Below are positions 7,876 to 17,426 of a DNA stretch of 64,000 nt, piece by piece. This DNA is from CAWHJN01 sp963829705 (lineage in GTDB: Bacteria; Bacteroidota; Rhodothermia; Rhodothermales; BA12): positions 62,001 through 126,000 of the forward strand of contig CAWHJN010000003.1 of NCBI GenBank assembly GCA_963829705.1. Direction: 5' to 3'. The notes beneath the pieces were generated by a model. The model was not told the DNA's origin, ran no database searches, and saw only the letters and a program-made list of their open reading frames with translations. Both the position numbers and the translations under genes were made by a program. Positions within the stretch are counted from its first letter, which is position 1; the number at the start of each line of letters is the position of its first letter.

Positions 7876-9254
7876 TTACAGATAGTACGGGTTCTGCTGT
7901 CCCTGCAGTGCGGGGTTGGCGTCGATCTCGCGTTGCGGAATCGGGTAGACGAAACGCGGATTGGTGGCGGGCAGCGCGCCGTCGATGGTCGTAATGGTGC
8001 GCCCGGTGCGCTTGAGATCGTGGAGGAGCTGGCCTTCGAAGTCGAGTTCGAGACGGCGTTCGCGGAGCACGTCGTCCACGGTCACGGCCGCGAGGGGGTC
8101 GAGATCAGCCCGCTCGCGGATTCTGTTGACATCTTCGAGGGGGGTCGCGCCGAGGGTCGTCCCGGCACGCAGGTTGGCTTCAGCACGCGTGAGGTACATC
8201 TCAGCCAGTCGGATGATCGGGATGTCGACTCCCTGCGCCGTGTTGCCCTGCCATTTGGTGGTACGGCGGCGGTCGCGGGCGTCGATGATGAAGAACGCGC
8301 GGGCGTCGCCGGCTTCGAACAGCGCCGTGTAATCGTCGGAAAGCTGGATGTCTCCGCGACCACTGTTTTCACGTGCGCCGTAGTACGTGTTGAGGTCGTT
8401 GACCCCGTCCTGATCCGTGATCGGGATGGAGAAGACGTACTCAGGTGAGCCGGAGGCGTTGTTGAAGGCGGCGGCGATACGTTATCGGCAAGCGAGAAGC
8501 CTCCTTCCTGATCACACGGTTCGCCGCCTGCGCGGCTTCCGTGTACTTGCCCTGCGCGAGGTAGACGCGCGAAAGCATGGCGCTCGCGGAATAGGTACTG
8601 GCCAGGTCGCCTTCGTCCGCGGTAAGCAGGTCGCGGGCCGCCGTCAGGTCCGTGATTACCTGGGAGTAGACCTCTGCCACGGTGCTACGGGGCAGGTTAT
8701 CGGCGTCGGTGACGGCACGCGTGGGTTGGAGCACGAGCGGCACGCCGAGGTTGCTGTTGGGATCACCCTCGTTCCAGGGCAGCGCCCACAACCGGACGAG
8801 TTCGAAGTACATCGACCCACGCAGAAAGCGGGCGTGCCCCTCAGCAGCGTCGCGTGCCTCGGCATCGTCCTCGAACACATCGAGCGCACTCAGGACGTTG
8901 TTGGCGATGTTGATGACCTCGTAGGCATCCTCCCACGTGTCTTCGACAAACGCGTTGTCGACGAGCAGTCTCTTGTTCCAGAACTCGCGGGGCTGCGAGT
9001 ACGTGCCCGTCCAGACGACCTGGCTCGTGTTGGAGGCCAGCAGGTCCGGCCCCATGAAGAGCTGCCCGCCGTAGAGGTCGCCATCGCTCAGCGCGGTCGT
9101 ACGCGCCGATGACGGCGCCTTGGACGTTCTGGGGGGTAGAGAGCGCGCGGTCGGCGCTGATGGACTGCTGCGGCTCGAGGTCGAGCATGCTGTCGCAGCC
9201 GGTGAGCGCGAGCGCTCCGGCAGCGAGCAGCGAGAAGCAGAGAGTTCGAAGCAT
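7876..9254 (-). pseudogene. SusD/RagB-family nutrient-binding lipoprotein, frameshifted
   Basis: Partner of the SusC-type receptor just upstream; it would cap the outer-membrane channel and bind the substrate. The N-terminus is a lipoprotein signal (LLAAGALALTGCDSML). SusD helices are recognisable in NIANNVLSALDVFEDDAEA, FLRGSMYFELVRLWALP and SAMLSRVYLAQGKYTEAA. The C-terminus has IIRLAEMYLTRAEANLR, RRLELDFEGQLLHDLKRTG and a final NPYYL. Reading changes frame near 9090, 8498 and 8478. The joined product is about 459 residues, normal for the family, so sequencing indels are likelier than decay. Ends at a strong terminator. Substrate not deducible. Confidence 0.85.
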
Positions 9255-9311
9255 GGGATTTCAGGTATGGACGCGCGGGCGGCAGGACAGCCCGCCCACC
9301 GCGCGGCGGAA

Positions 9312-12300
9312 TTAGAACGTGAACTGGATGCCCGTGGTGATGCTGCGCGCCTGCGGGGCCGAGTAGAACTCGTTGCCCAGGCCGATATTTCCGGCTACAT
9401 AGTCGGCGTTGACCTCCGGGATCCCACCACGGGTATTTGGTGAACGTGAGCAGGTTGGTGCCGATCACGTAGAGCCGCGCGCCCTGGATGTCGAACCGGT
9501 TGAGCAGCGTCGTGGGCACGTTGTAGGCAAACGTCAGGTTTTTCAGACGCAGGTACGAGGCGTCGTAGAGGTAGCGGTCGGAGTCCGCGGTGCCGTTGCC
9601 GAAGTACAGGCGCGCCTCGGGCACATCGGTCACATCGCCCGGCTCCTGCCAGCGGTCGAGCTGGTCGCGGAGCTGGTTGTCGAAGTAATCGCCGTTGGCG
9701 GTCTTGAAGCGCCCGCCGCCGTCGTAGACCTTGTTGCCCGAGACGAACTGCCAGAACATCTGAAGCTCGAAGCCCCGGTAGGTGACGGTGTTGTTGAACC
9801 CGCCCGAGAAGTCGGGGTGCGGGCTGCCCAGCACGACGCGGTTGGCCTCGTTGGGGTCGTTCGTCGTCGCGTCGGGGTTGACGAGGTTGCCGTCGGCGTC
9901 CGTCTCGTTGACGAAGTAGAGCGCGTCGCCGTTGGCGGGATCGACGCCCGCATACTGGTAGCCGTAGAACACGCCGATGGGCTGGCCCTCGATGGCCCGG
10001 TTGATGAAGCCGCCTTCGATGACCTGCTCGTTGAGGTCGGTGATCTCGTTGCGGTTGACGGAGATGTTGAAGCCCGTCGTCCAGGTGAGATCACGCCCGT
10101 CGAGCACGCGCCCAGTAACGGCGAACTCGACGCCCCGGTTTTCGAGCCTGCCCACGTTGCGCAGGATGCTCGAGAAGCCCGTCGTGCCCGGCACGTTGAC
10201 GCTCAGCAGCAGGTCATCGGTGTCTTTGGTGTAGAAGTCCAGTTCGCCGCTGACGCGGTCGCCGAAAAAGCCGAAGTCGAGGCCCGCGTTGATCTGCGTC
10301 GTACGCTCCCACTTGAGGTCGGGGTTGGCGACCTGCGTGGGCAGGATGCCCGGGCGTCCGTTGAAGCTGCCCGCGCCATAGAGCCCGAGCGAGGCAAAGT
10401 TGCCGATGGACGCGTTTCCCGTCTGGCCGTAGCTCAAGCGCGCCTTGAGAAACGACAGGCCGGGCAGGCCCCGCGGAAGAACGCCTCCTCACTCAAGACC
10501 CACGCCGCCGAGGCGGCGGGGAAAAAGCCGTACTGGTTGTCCTGTCCAAAACGCGACGAGCCATCGACGCGGCCGCTGAGCGAGAGGAAGTAGCGGCTCT
10601 TGAAGTCGTAGTTGGCACGTCCGAAATAGCCCAAGAAACGGTACCCGGAGCGGGTCGCCGAGCCCGCCGTGATCTTGGCTGCGTTGGCGATCTGCTGAAA
10701 GTCGTCGTTGGGAAATTCCTCGCCCTGCACCTGCGTCGTCTGCTGATCCACGTCCTGGAACGACATGCCCGCTGACCGCTTCGAGGTTGTGTTCCGTCGA
10801 GAAACGGCGGGCGTAGGTGAGGTAGTTGTTCGTCGTGTAGTTGACGACGCGGTTCCAGGTGTTCACGCCGAGCCCTTGCAGCGCACCCGTATTCTCGGCG
10901 ACGCGGCTGTTGTAGTACTCGTCGGCGTTGTCGTCGAGCACGTCCACGCCGAATTCCGAGCGGAAGCGGAGGTTGGGAGCCAGCTTGAGGTCGCCGAAAA
11001 CGTTGCCCACGTTGCGGTAGGTCGTGACCTCGAAGCGGGTGTTGCTTTTGTAGAGCAGGCCGTTGAAGTACAGCGTGTTCGTATTCAATTCTTCCGTGCC
11101 CGCCTCGTAGATGGGTGAGATGGGGGCCTGCGCGATCAGCTGCAGCGGCGTAGCAAAGCCGTTGTCGGTCGAGAGGCGGTTGTTGAGCACGCGCGACAAA
11201 CTCAGGTTGGCACCCAGCGTAAAGACGCTGTTGAGCTCGTGGTTGAGGTTGAGGCGGCCCGTGATGCGGTCGTACTCGTCGCGGATGAGGATGCCGTCTT
11301 CCTCGCTGTAGCTACCCGAGACGTAGAACTGCGTCTGCTGGTTGCCGCCGCGCGCGCTCACGTCCACGTTGTAGCCGCCGCCGTCCTGGAACGCCTCGTC
11401 CTGCCAGTTGGCGTCGATCTCGCCGTCGCGCCAGTCGGTGCCCTGCGCGAGAAAATCGAACAGTGCCTTCCACGTCGCCGACGTAGTATCGTAGCTCGGG
11501 GTCGAGCCGAGCCGAGTTTTCGGCGGCTTCGAGCAGCAATTCGACGTACTCCTCGGCGTTGAGCAGATCGACCTTGTTGGTGGGCCGCGTCGATGCTGCG
11601 GCGCACGTCGACGTTGAACTGCGTCTTGCCGTTGAAGCCGCTCTTGGTCGTGATGAGCACGACGCCGTTCGAGGCGCGCGCGCCGTAGATGGCCGACGCC
11701 GAGGCGTCTTTGAGGACCTCGATGGAGGCGATGTCGCTCGGGTTGATCTGCGCGAGCGGGTTGGTCTGCGCGTCGTTGGTCGAGAGGTTGTCGGTGGTGA
11801 CGGGGATGCCATCGATGACGTAGAGCGGCTCGTTGCCTGCCGTCACGGAAGCGGCTCCACGCACGCGCACCTGGATGCCCTGGCCCAGCTTGCCGTTGTT
11901 GGTCTGCACCGTCACACCAGCAGCGCGGCCCTGCAAGACCTGCTCGAACGAGTTGATGACGGCGTCTTCGAGTTCCTGCTCGCCCACGCGCGCCACGCTG
12001 CCCGTGCGCGCCAGCTCGCTCGTGGTGCCGTAACCGACGACGAAGACTTCTTCGAGCCCGAGCAGGTCTTCTTCGAGCGCGATGTCTACGTTCGTCGTCT
12101 GGCCCGACTGCACCACCACGGGGCGCGTGGCGCGCCGGTAGCCGACAAACGTCGTCAGCAGGTTGTAGTCGCCAGGAGGCGCGGTAAACGAAAACGTGCC
12201 GTCGATGTCGGTGGCGGTGCCAAGGGCGGTGCCTTCGAGCACGACGTTGACGCCGGGAAGCGTTTCGCCGGTGCGGGCGTCGGTGACGCGGCCCGCGACG

Positions 12301-12371
12301 GTGCCGACTTGCGCCCACGCGGGCGCGGCCACACTCGTCAACAGGGCGGCCAGCAGTAGGGCTTTTTTCAT
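9312..12371 (-). pseudogene. SusC/RagA-family TonB-dependent receptor, frameshifted
   Basis: Outer-membrane TonB-linked channel of about 1019 residues when joined. The signal peptide starts MKKALLLAALLTSVAAPAWA. A CarboxypepD_reg-like domain follows (VAGRVTDARTGETLPGVNV), then the SusC signature plug with VFVVGYGTTSELARTGSVA and ASAIYGARASNGVVLITTK. The long beta-barrel ends NEFYSAPQARSITTGIQFTF. The frame changes near 11590, 11480, 10770, 10440 and 9410, always continuing in SusC-like sequence. It is followed by the SusD gene and is probably the first gene of that two-gene operon. No glycosidase or regulator is adjacent, so its substrate is unknown. Confidence 0.88.
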
Positions 12372-12401
12372 AGCGCTGCGGATGGGATGAGTACAGAAGG
12401 G

Positions 12402-12425
12402 TGTGCGCCGCCATGGCGGCGCACA
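12402..12425. promoter_or_regulatory. 24-bp perfect palindrome in the susC leader
   Basis: TGTGCGCCGCCA is followed immediately by its exact reverse complement, 30 bases upstream of the susC start codon. There is no T run, so it is not a terminator. It may be an operator for a dimeric regulator or an RNA hairpin in the leader. Function is inference. Confidence 0.4.
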
Positions 12426-12556
12426 GATGGTGTGCGTCAAAGCTACTGCACGGCACCTTCTTCCCCTACCTTGAAAATGCCCGACGCGCCTCCAAACCGC
12501 CCGGATCGTTTGTTTCCGCAGGTGAATGGAAGGGTTGGCCTTTTCCGGGAGCGCTT

Positions 12557-13207
12557 TTATTCAAACTGTCTCCTGAAAGCGGCGAAGGCTTCTTCGAGCG
12601 CGTCGAGGCGCGACTTGAGGCGGTCGACCTCATCCGCCAGCGTGCCCGCGAGGCTACGCTGCCCGGCGGCGGTGGGGGCATCATCGTCCGCCACGGGCTC
12701 AGGCAGCGGGGCGAGCGTGTGTGCGTAGGTAGGCTCGCGCCTGCCGGGCGGCGGCGGGATCTCGGCGACGAGTGGCGGCTCGCGTTCGGCCAGCGCGGCG
12801 AGTTCGGCCTGCACGGCGTCGAGGCCGTCGAAGGCGTGCATCCGTGCGGTGCGGGCGCGCAGTTCGCCCGCCGTCTGCGGGCCACGCAGGAGCAGTTCGC
12901 CCATCAGCGCTTTCTGCGCCTCGCCGAGGTCGAAGACGCCGCCGAAGAGCGTGCGGTACTTCGCCACGCGGCTGCCCATGCCCGTCTGCTCGGCGACGAG
13001 GCGTTTCCGCATGAGCGCGTCGAGGGCGGCCATCGCCTCGGCTTCGCCGTAGTCCACGACAGGGTCACGGTTGGACTTCTGGTTGCAGCCCGCCACCAAC
13101 TGGTTGACGGTCAGCGGGTAGTACTCGGGCGTCGAGAGGGCTTTCTCGATGAGCACGCCGAGCACGCGGCATTCTTCGAACGTGAGCGTGGGGAGGCTGT
13201 CGGTCAT
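12557..13207 (-). CDS. YceH/DUF480 family protein
   Basis: 216 residues, full length for the family. The N-terminal winged-helix pair carries the family pattern (VLGVLIEKALSTPEYYPLT, NQLVAGCNQKSNRDPV). A second winged helix follows around LMGELLLRGPQTAGELR. The C-terminus (about 185-216) is a short coiled coil (ADEVDRLKSRLDALEEAFAA). The molecular role of the family is unknown. It sits alone between the SusC leader and a divergent gene. Confidence 0.88.
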   Translation of the reverse strand: MTDSLPTLTFEECRVLGVLIEKALSTPEYYPLTVNQLVAGCNQKSNRDPVVDYGEAEAMAALDALMRKRLVAEQTGMGSRVAKYRTLFGGVFDLGEAQKALMGELLLRGPQTAGELRARTARMHAFDGLDAVQAELAALAEREPPLVAEIPPPPGRREPTYAHTLAPLPEPVADDDAPTAAGQRSLAGTLADEVDRLKSRLDALEEAFAAFRRQFE

Positions 13208-13524
13208 GTGTCGGGATGGGAGAGGAAATGGCTCGATCCGAGCGATGTGGGAGGGTGGAAAGACGTTTCCGACCTCCCGCGAACGTGCTGCTGAAGTTTA
13301 AAGCGTTCGGCATAGCGTCCGCATCGTTCGCGCAACCCGGCGCGCGTCCCCTTCGAGGGACCCTAGGCGACGCGCAGATCGGTCATCTGCTCTGGAAACG
13401 ATTCAGCAAAATTCACCCGAATCGAGCGTGATCTATCGCTGCCGTTAACACGCACGTAACGCCCTGCTGCTTTTATTGAAGCTGTTCCTTTTTTACTCTG
13501 CACGAAACTTAGCCCCTGACTGCC
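13208..13524. other. Divergent intergenic region, nothing definite
   Basis: Lies between the divergent YceH and glycogen-binding-domain genes and must hold promoters for both. AT-richer patches (TTTAAAG near 13296; TTTTATTG and CCTTTTTTAC near 13471-13495) are candidate promoter parts. No clear match to the Bacteroidota TAnnTTTG element, repeat or RNA was seen. Confidence 0.35.
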
Positions 13525-13821
13525 ATGATCACCCGGAAAGCCAGCGCCAAGACGAAGAACGTCAGCGTGACCTTCGGCCTGCCTGCCGATGCCGCCAGCG
13601 AGAGCGTCGCCATCGCGGGCGACTTCAACGACTGGAGCGAAACCAAGCACACCATGAGCCGCGACAAGAAGACCGGCGACTGGAAAAAGACCGTCTCGCT
13701 CAAGCCGGGCCGCTACGAATTCCGCTACCTCATCGACGGCGAGCGCTGGCAAAACGACAGCGAAGCCGACAGCTCCGTGCCGACGCCGTTCTTCTCGGAG
13801 AACTCCGTCATCGAACTGTAA
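13525..13821 (+). CDS. Stand-alone CBM48/glycogen-binding (isoamylase early-set) domain protein
   Basis: 98 residues, essentially one beta-sandwich domain. VSVTFGLPADA leads to the glycogen-binding core VAIAGDFNDWSETKHTM, then GDWKKTVSLKPGRYEFRYLIDGERW and NDSEADSSVPTPFFSENSVIEL. Trp and Lys positions match the AMPK-beta/isoamylase N-terminal family that binds alpha-glucans. No signal peptide, so it is cytoplasmic. Small proteins of this kind are common in Bacteroidota; they may bind glycogen or act as adaptors. It has its own terminator and no glycogen genes beside it. Confidence 0.85.
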   Translation: MITRKASAKTKNVSVTFGLPADAASESVAIAGDFNDWSETKHTMSRDKKTGDWKKTVSLKPGRYEFRYLIDGERWQNDSEADSSVPTPFFSENSVIEL

Positions 13822-13847
13822 GGCACGCGCCGAACACGTTGGTACCG

Positions 13848-13884
13848 AAACGCCCCCGCCGGTTTCTGTTGGCGGGGGCGTTTT
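13848..13884. terminator. Bidirectional intrinsic terminator
   Basis: AAACGCCCCCGCC (13848-13860) pairs perfectly with GGCGGGGGCGTTT (13871-13883) around a 10-base loop, with T runs on both strands. It separates the convergent CBM48-domain gene and spmB. Confidence 0.92.
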
Positions 13885-13889
13885 GCTTT

Positions 13890-14432
13890 TCACGCGAACA
13901 GCAGCCGGACGACATAGACAGCCAGCAGCATCGCGGCGAAGTCGGCGATGAGGCCGACGGGCACGGCGTGGCGCGTTTTCTTGATGCCGACGGCCCCGAA
14001 ATACACGGCGATCACGTAGAAGGTCGTCTCCGTCGAGCCGAACATCGTGGCGGCCATCTTGACGAGGATCGAGTCTTCGCCGAACTGGTTGATCATGTCG
14101 AGCACGATGGCGGCGCTGCCACTGCCGGTGAGCGGGCGCACGATCATCATGGGCAGCACTTCGGGCGGTACGCCGAAAAAGCCGAGCACGGGCCGGAGGC
14201 CGTCGATCAGAAAATCCATCGCCCCCGACGCCCTGAACATGCCGATGGCGAACAGGATGGCGACGAGGTACGGGATGATGTTGACGGCGATGGTGAAGCC
14301 TTCCTTCGCGCCCTCGACGAACTCCTCGTAGACGGGCACCTTTCTGTACAGCCCGTAGAGCGGGAACGCCACGATGAGCGTGGGCAGCACGAAGACCGAC
14401 ACGAGGTCGAGCAGGTTGCGAAACGTTTCCAT
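13890..14432 (-). CDS. spmB: SpmB-like nucleoside-recognition (Gate) membrane protein
   Basis: 180 residues, all membrane: about five hydrophobic segments. It has the Gate-domain signature VRPLTGSGSAAIVLDMINQFGEDS, followed by TMFGSTETTFYVIAVYFGAVGI, typical of spore maturation protein B homologues. These homologues are widespread in non-sporulating bacteria. Probable role in transport or membrane homeostasis; the substrate is not established. Paired with spmA 69 bases upstream on the same strand. Confidence 0.88.
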   Translation of the reverse strand: METFRNLLDLVSVFVLPTLIVAFPLYGLYRKVPVYEEFVEGAKEGFTIAVNIIPYLVAILFAIGMFRASGAMDFLIDGLRPVLGFFGVPPEVLPMMIVRPLTGSGSAAIVLDMINQFGEDSILVKMAATMFGSTETTFYVIAVYFGAVGIKKTRHAVPVGLIADFAAMLLAVYVVRLLFA

Positions 14433-14501
14433 CGGAAAGATCGGAGGCAGGAATCGGAATCGTAGGGACGCAAGTCATTGCGTCCGGTGCGTGAGGCATC
14501 C

Positions 14502-15497
14502 TCAGGAGGTGGGCGGCGCGTCGGGTGGCGGCAGCCCGGCGGTGGGCGACGTGGCGCGGTAGCGGCGCATCCGCGCCATGACTTTCGCCGTCACGATGGC
14601 AATCGTCAGCGAGCACGCCGTCACGATGAGGATCGAGAAGAAGAGCTGGTTGATCTGCAAGCCCATGATGGCCACCAGCAGCACCGGCGGCACGATCTGC
14701 ACGCTCGCCGTGTTCATCGCCAGCAGCATCACCATATCGTCGGTGGCGGTGTCGTCAGTGGGATTGAGCGTTTGCAACTCCTCCATCGCCTTGATGCCGA
14801 GGGGTGTGGCGGCGTTGCCCAGCCCCAGCATGTTGGCCGACAGGTTGAGCACGATCACGCCGAGCGCGGGATGGTCGCGCGGCACGCCGGGGAAAAGCGG
14901 GCGGATGACGGGGTATACCAGACGCACGATGCTGTTGATGAGGCCACTCTTTTCGGCAATCCGCAGCAGCCCCAGCCACAACGCCATCACGCCGATGAGG
15001 CCGAGGGCGATGGTGACGGCGGTTTCGGCGAAATCCAGCGCGGCCTGCGCGATGGCTTGCAGCTTGACGAAGCGCACCCGTCCGAACGTCACCGCCGTGG
15101 CGATGGCGGTGTCGCCCGGTGCGGCGGTGAACGCCACAGGCCCCCGCAGATCGTGGTCGCGCGAGGAGGTGACGTCGCGGATCGTCGAGAGCGGCGCGGG
15201 CAGGTCGGCCCCCTCGGCGAAGCGAAGCTGCCGCCCTTCCTTCGTCTGCACGAGTGTGCCCGCGTAGGACGCCGAGGCGGCGACGGGCTGGCCGTAGAAG
15301 GCGCGCAGCCGGGTGGTGTCGAGCCGCACCTCCACGTCGATCCGGCGGGCGGCGGGGTCGTAGCCGTCGGGGAAGACGACCGTGACGGGCAGCGGCTGGT
15401 GGTTGCGGTACGTGTCGCGGGTGAGGTCGCGCACGTCGGCGATGAGGGCGAAGACGAGGCTGAAGATGATCAGCCCCGCCCAGATGTAATTGAGCAT
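14502..15497 (-). CDS. spmA: SpmA-like membrane protein with extra N-terminal domain
   Basis: 331 residues. SpmA homologues are usually about 190, so this one carries roughly 115 additional residues. The first membrane helix (MLNYIWAGLIIFSLVFALIAD) is normal. It is followed by a soluble, strand-rich insert (about residues 30-145, containing VFPDGYDPAARRIDVEVRLD). The Gate region then resumes with VIVLNLSANMLGLGNAATPL and MNTASVQIVPPVLLVAIMG. The insert would lie outside or inside the membrane as one globular domain. Forms a pair with spmB. Confidence 0.85.
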   Translation of the reverse strand: MLNYIWAGLIIFSLVFALIADVRDLTRDTYRNHQPLPVTVVFPDGYDPAARRIDVEVRLDTTRLRAFYGQPVAASASYAGTLVQTKEGRQLRFAEGADLPAPLSTIRDVTSSRDHDLRGPVAFTAAPGDTAIATAVTFGRVRFVKLQAIAQAALDFAETAVTIALGLIGVMALWLGLLRIAEKSGLINSIVRLVYPVIRPLFPGVPRDHPALGVIVLNLSANMLGLGNAATPLGIKAMEELQTLNPTDDTATDDMVMLLAMNTASVQIVPPVLLVAIMGLQINQLFFSILIVTACSLTIAIVTAKVMARMRRYRATSPTAGLPPPDAPPTS

Positions 15498-15582
15498 GGC
15501 AACGAGGTAGAGACGCCGGAAGGCGCGCTGAACATACGACGCGCGCGCCGGGTAGAGGCGGCACCCATCTGCCCTTGCCGCC

Positions 15583-16101
15583 ATGCCCGCTCCTGCTCCT
15601 TCCATCGCCGACTCGCCCCACCTCGCCCACGTCGAGCGGCTGCGGCGCGTGTCGCGGTGGATGGACGAGGCCGTCGGCATTCCCGGCACGCGGGCGCGGC
15701 TGGGCCTCGACGGCGTGCTGGGCTTCGTCGTGCCGGGCGCGGGCGACGCCGTGGGCGGGGCGGTGTCGATGTACGCGATGTACGCCGCGCTGCGCCTCGG
15801 CGCGGGGGCGTCGGTGCTGGCGCGCATGGCGCTCAACGTCGCCCTCGACGCGCTCGTGGGCGTGGTGCCGCTGCTGGGCGACGTGTTCGACTTTGTCTTC
15901 AAGGCCAACCGTCGCAACCTCGCCCTGCTCGAAACCTACGTCGCCGATCCCCGGCGCACGCGCGCGAAAAGCCGCGCGACCGTCTGGCTCGTCTTCGGCG
16001 TGCTCGTCGCCGGGCTCGTGGCGCTGCTGGCCGGGGTCGTGTGGGGCCTGACGTTCGTCGCCGGGATGCTCAACACGCTGGCAACGGGCGGCGCGGGCTG
16101 A
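15583..16101 (+). CDS. DUF4112 membrane protein
   Basis: 172 residues with the family pattern. LRRVSRWMDEAVGIPGTRARLGLDG is followed by the glycine-rich VVPGAGDAVGGAVSMYAMYA, then VALDALVGVVPLLGDVFDFVFKANRRNLALL. A C-terminal pair of hydrophobic stretches comes last. Function of the family is unknown. Divergent from spmA by 85 bases and convergent with the next gene (3 bases apart). Confidence 0.85.
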   Translation: MPAPAPSIADSPHLAHVERLRRVSRWMDEAVGIPGTRARLGLDGVLGFVVPGAGDAVGGAVSMYAMYAALRLGAGASVLARMALNVALDALVGVVPLLGDVFDFVFKANRRNLALLETYVADPRRTRAKSRATVWLVFGVLVAGLVALLAGVVWGLTFVAGMLNTLATGGAG

Positions 16102-16104
16102 CGA

Positions 16105-16497
16105 TCATCCGGCAGGCGGGGCGAGAAAGGCGAACGCGGCGGTGTTTCGCAGCACGAAAAACGCGAGCGTGAAGGCGACGAGCGCGAGCAGGCCGCCCGT
16201 CCGCACACGCAGCGCCCGCCCCGGCTCTCTGAAGTGTTGCCATTCGAGGTAGCCGACGAAAGGCAGCATCGTCACCAGCAGCGCGTTGTGGCGCAAGGCC
16301 GCGGCTCCATCGAGGTGCAGCAGCGCGTGGACGGCGCGTTGCGCGCCGCAGCCGGGGCAGAACAGGCCCGTCAGCGCGTGCAGCGGGCAGCGCGGAAAGA
16401 ATGCCCACGCGGACGGGTCGAACGCGAAGAGCACCACGCCCGCCGCTGCCAGCGCGCCCCACCGGGCCAGACGGCGCACCTCCCTCCGGCTACTCAC
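16105..16497 (-). CDS. DUF2752 membrane protein
   Basis: 130 residues from a GTG start that overlaps the stop of the upstream cupredoxin gene (GTGA arrangement), implying coupling. It contains the family core FFPRCPLHALTGLFCPGCGAQRAVHALLHLD, which has three cysteines, and two to three membrane helices. An upstream ATG at 16653 would read antiparallel through the cupredoxin gene and is rejected. Function unknown. Confidence 0.82.
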   Translation of the reverse strand: MSSRREVRRLARWGALAAAGVVLFAFDPSAWAFFPRCPLHALTGLFCPGCGAQRAVHALLHLDGAAALRHNALLVTMLPFVGYLEWQHFREPGRALRVRTGGLLALVAFTLAFFVLRNTAAFAFLAPPAG

Positions 16498-16907
16498 GAC
16501 TCGACGACGACCGTGCCGCGCTGCATGTCCATGCCGCAGACAAACGTGAACGACCCGGACGTGCCAGGGGTGAAGTCCACCGCCACGGGCTCGCCGATGG
16601 GCAACTCGGTCGGCGGGATGCCGAAGGCGGGAATCTCGACATGGCTGCTGCACGCGCTGTCGACGGTGCGGGTGAAGACGACGCGAGCAGGCATCCCGGC
16701 GCGCAGCGAGATCGAACGGGGTTCGTAGCCCATCGGCCCGGCGGTGACGTTGACGATCTGGACGCCGTTCTCGATGGTCGGCTCACCCGAAAGCGACTCG
16801 GCCATGTCGGCCGTCGGTGTCGTGATGGTGGCTTCGGGCGCGGGCGCCTCGGAGGTACACGCGGCGACGGCGAACAGGCACAGCGCCAGTAAACGAAGAG
16901 GCTTCAT
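16494..16907 (-). CDS. Cupredoxin-like lipoprotein
   Basis: 137 residues with a lipoprotein signal (LLALCLFAVAACTSEAP). After a short linker comes a cupredoxin fold: VQIVNVTAGPMGYEPRSISL, RVVFTRTVDSACSSHVEIPAFG and SFTFVCGMDMQRG. Candidate type-1 copper ligands are the His in SSHVEI plus Cys and Met in FVCGMDM. The second histidine of plastocyanins is absent at the usual place, as in related Cupredoxin_1 proteins with a CxMxM loop. Likely a periplasmic electron carrier or copper-binding protein. Coupled to the DUF2752 gene. Confidence 0.85.
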   Translation of the reverse strand: MKPLRLLALCLFAVAACTSEAPAPEATITTPTADMAESLSGEPTIENGVQIVNVTAGPMGYEPRSISLRAGMPARVVFTRTVDSACSSHVEIPAFGIPPTELPIGEPVAVDFTPGTSGSFTFVCGMDMQRGTVVVES

Positions 16908-17033
16908 AGAGACGGTAAGGAAGAGTAAGAGGCAAAACGACGGAGTGCCCCGCAGGATTCTGGGGTGCCCCCGTGCGGGCGCATCGTATGTTGACGTGTT
17001 CCTTTCCCCTTTCGCAAACGCTCTGCGCCCGCC

Positions 17034-17423
17034 ATGCCGTGCCGCGTATTTCTGGTAGATGACCACCCCGTCGTGCGCGAGGCCATGACGGAACTCGTCA
17101 ACCTGTACGACGACTGCGAGGTGGTCGGCGAAGCGGCATCGGGACAGGCGGCGCTCGACGCGCTCGCACGCACCGAAGCTGATATCGTCGTGGCGGATCT
17201 CTCGCTGCCGGGCATGGACGGCCTCGAACTGACGCGCGCGCTCCTCACTCGCGACCCTTCCACGTGTGTGCTGATCGTTTCGGGGCACCAGGAGGCGCTG
17301 TACGCCCGGAAAGCCCGCGAGGCCGGCGCGCGCGGCTTCGTGACCAAGACGGAGATCGTGTCCAGCCTCCTCCCCACGCTGCAGGCGCTGATGCAGGGCG
17401 AGACCGAGTTCATCCACGCCTGA
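17034..17423 (+). CDS. Single-domain response regulator (NarL-type receiver)
   Basis: 129 residues containing only a receiver. VFLVDDHPVVREAM holds the acidic pocket, the phospho-Asp is in IVVADLSLPGMDGLEL (about residue 54), and VSGHQEAL...GARGFVTK carries the conserved Thr/Ser and Lys. The sequence is closest to NarL/LuxR-class receivers but ends at EFIHA with no helix-turn-helix. It therefore signals by protein contact, or has lost its output domain. No kinase is adjacent. Convergent with uvrC, 3 bases apart. Confidence 0.88.
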   Translation: MPCRVFLVDDHPVVREAMTELVNLYDDCEVVGEAASGQAALDALARTEADIVVADLSLPGMDGLELTRALLTRDPSTCVLIVSGHQEALYARKAREAGARGFVTKTEIVSSLLPTLQALMQGETEFIHA

Positions 17424-17426
17424 CGG

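Noticed and set aside
4485..7994. Very long plus-strand open frame (over 1100 codons) opposite nurA, the M28 peptidase and the asparaginase-like gene
   Set aside because: It is the antisense shadow of convincing genes. GC-rich codon use keeps the opposite strand open, and its translation is dominated by Arg, Val, Glu and His without any domain.
16105..16653. Longer start for the DUF2752 gene
   Set aside because: The extension lies over the well-supported cupredoxin gene and has no family similarity. The GTG at 16497 gives a coupled overlap.
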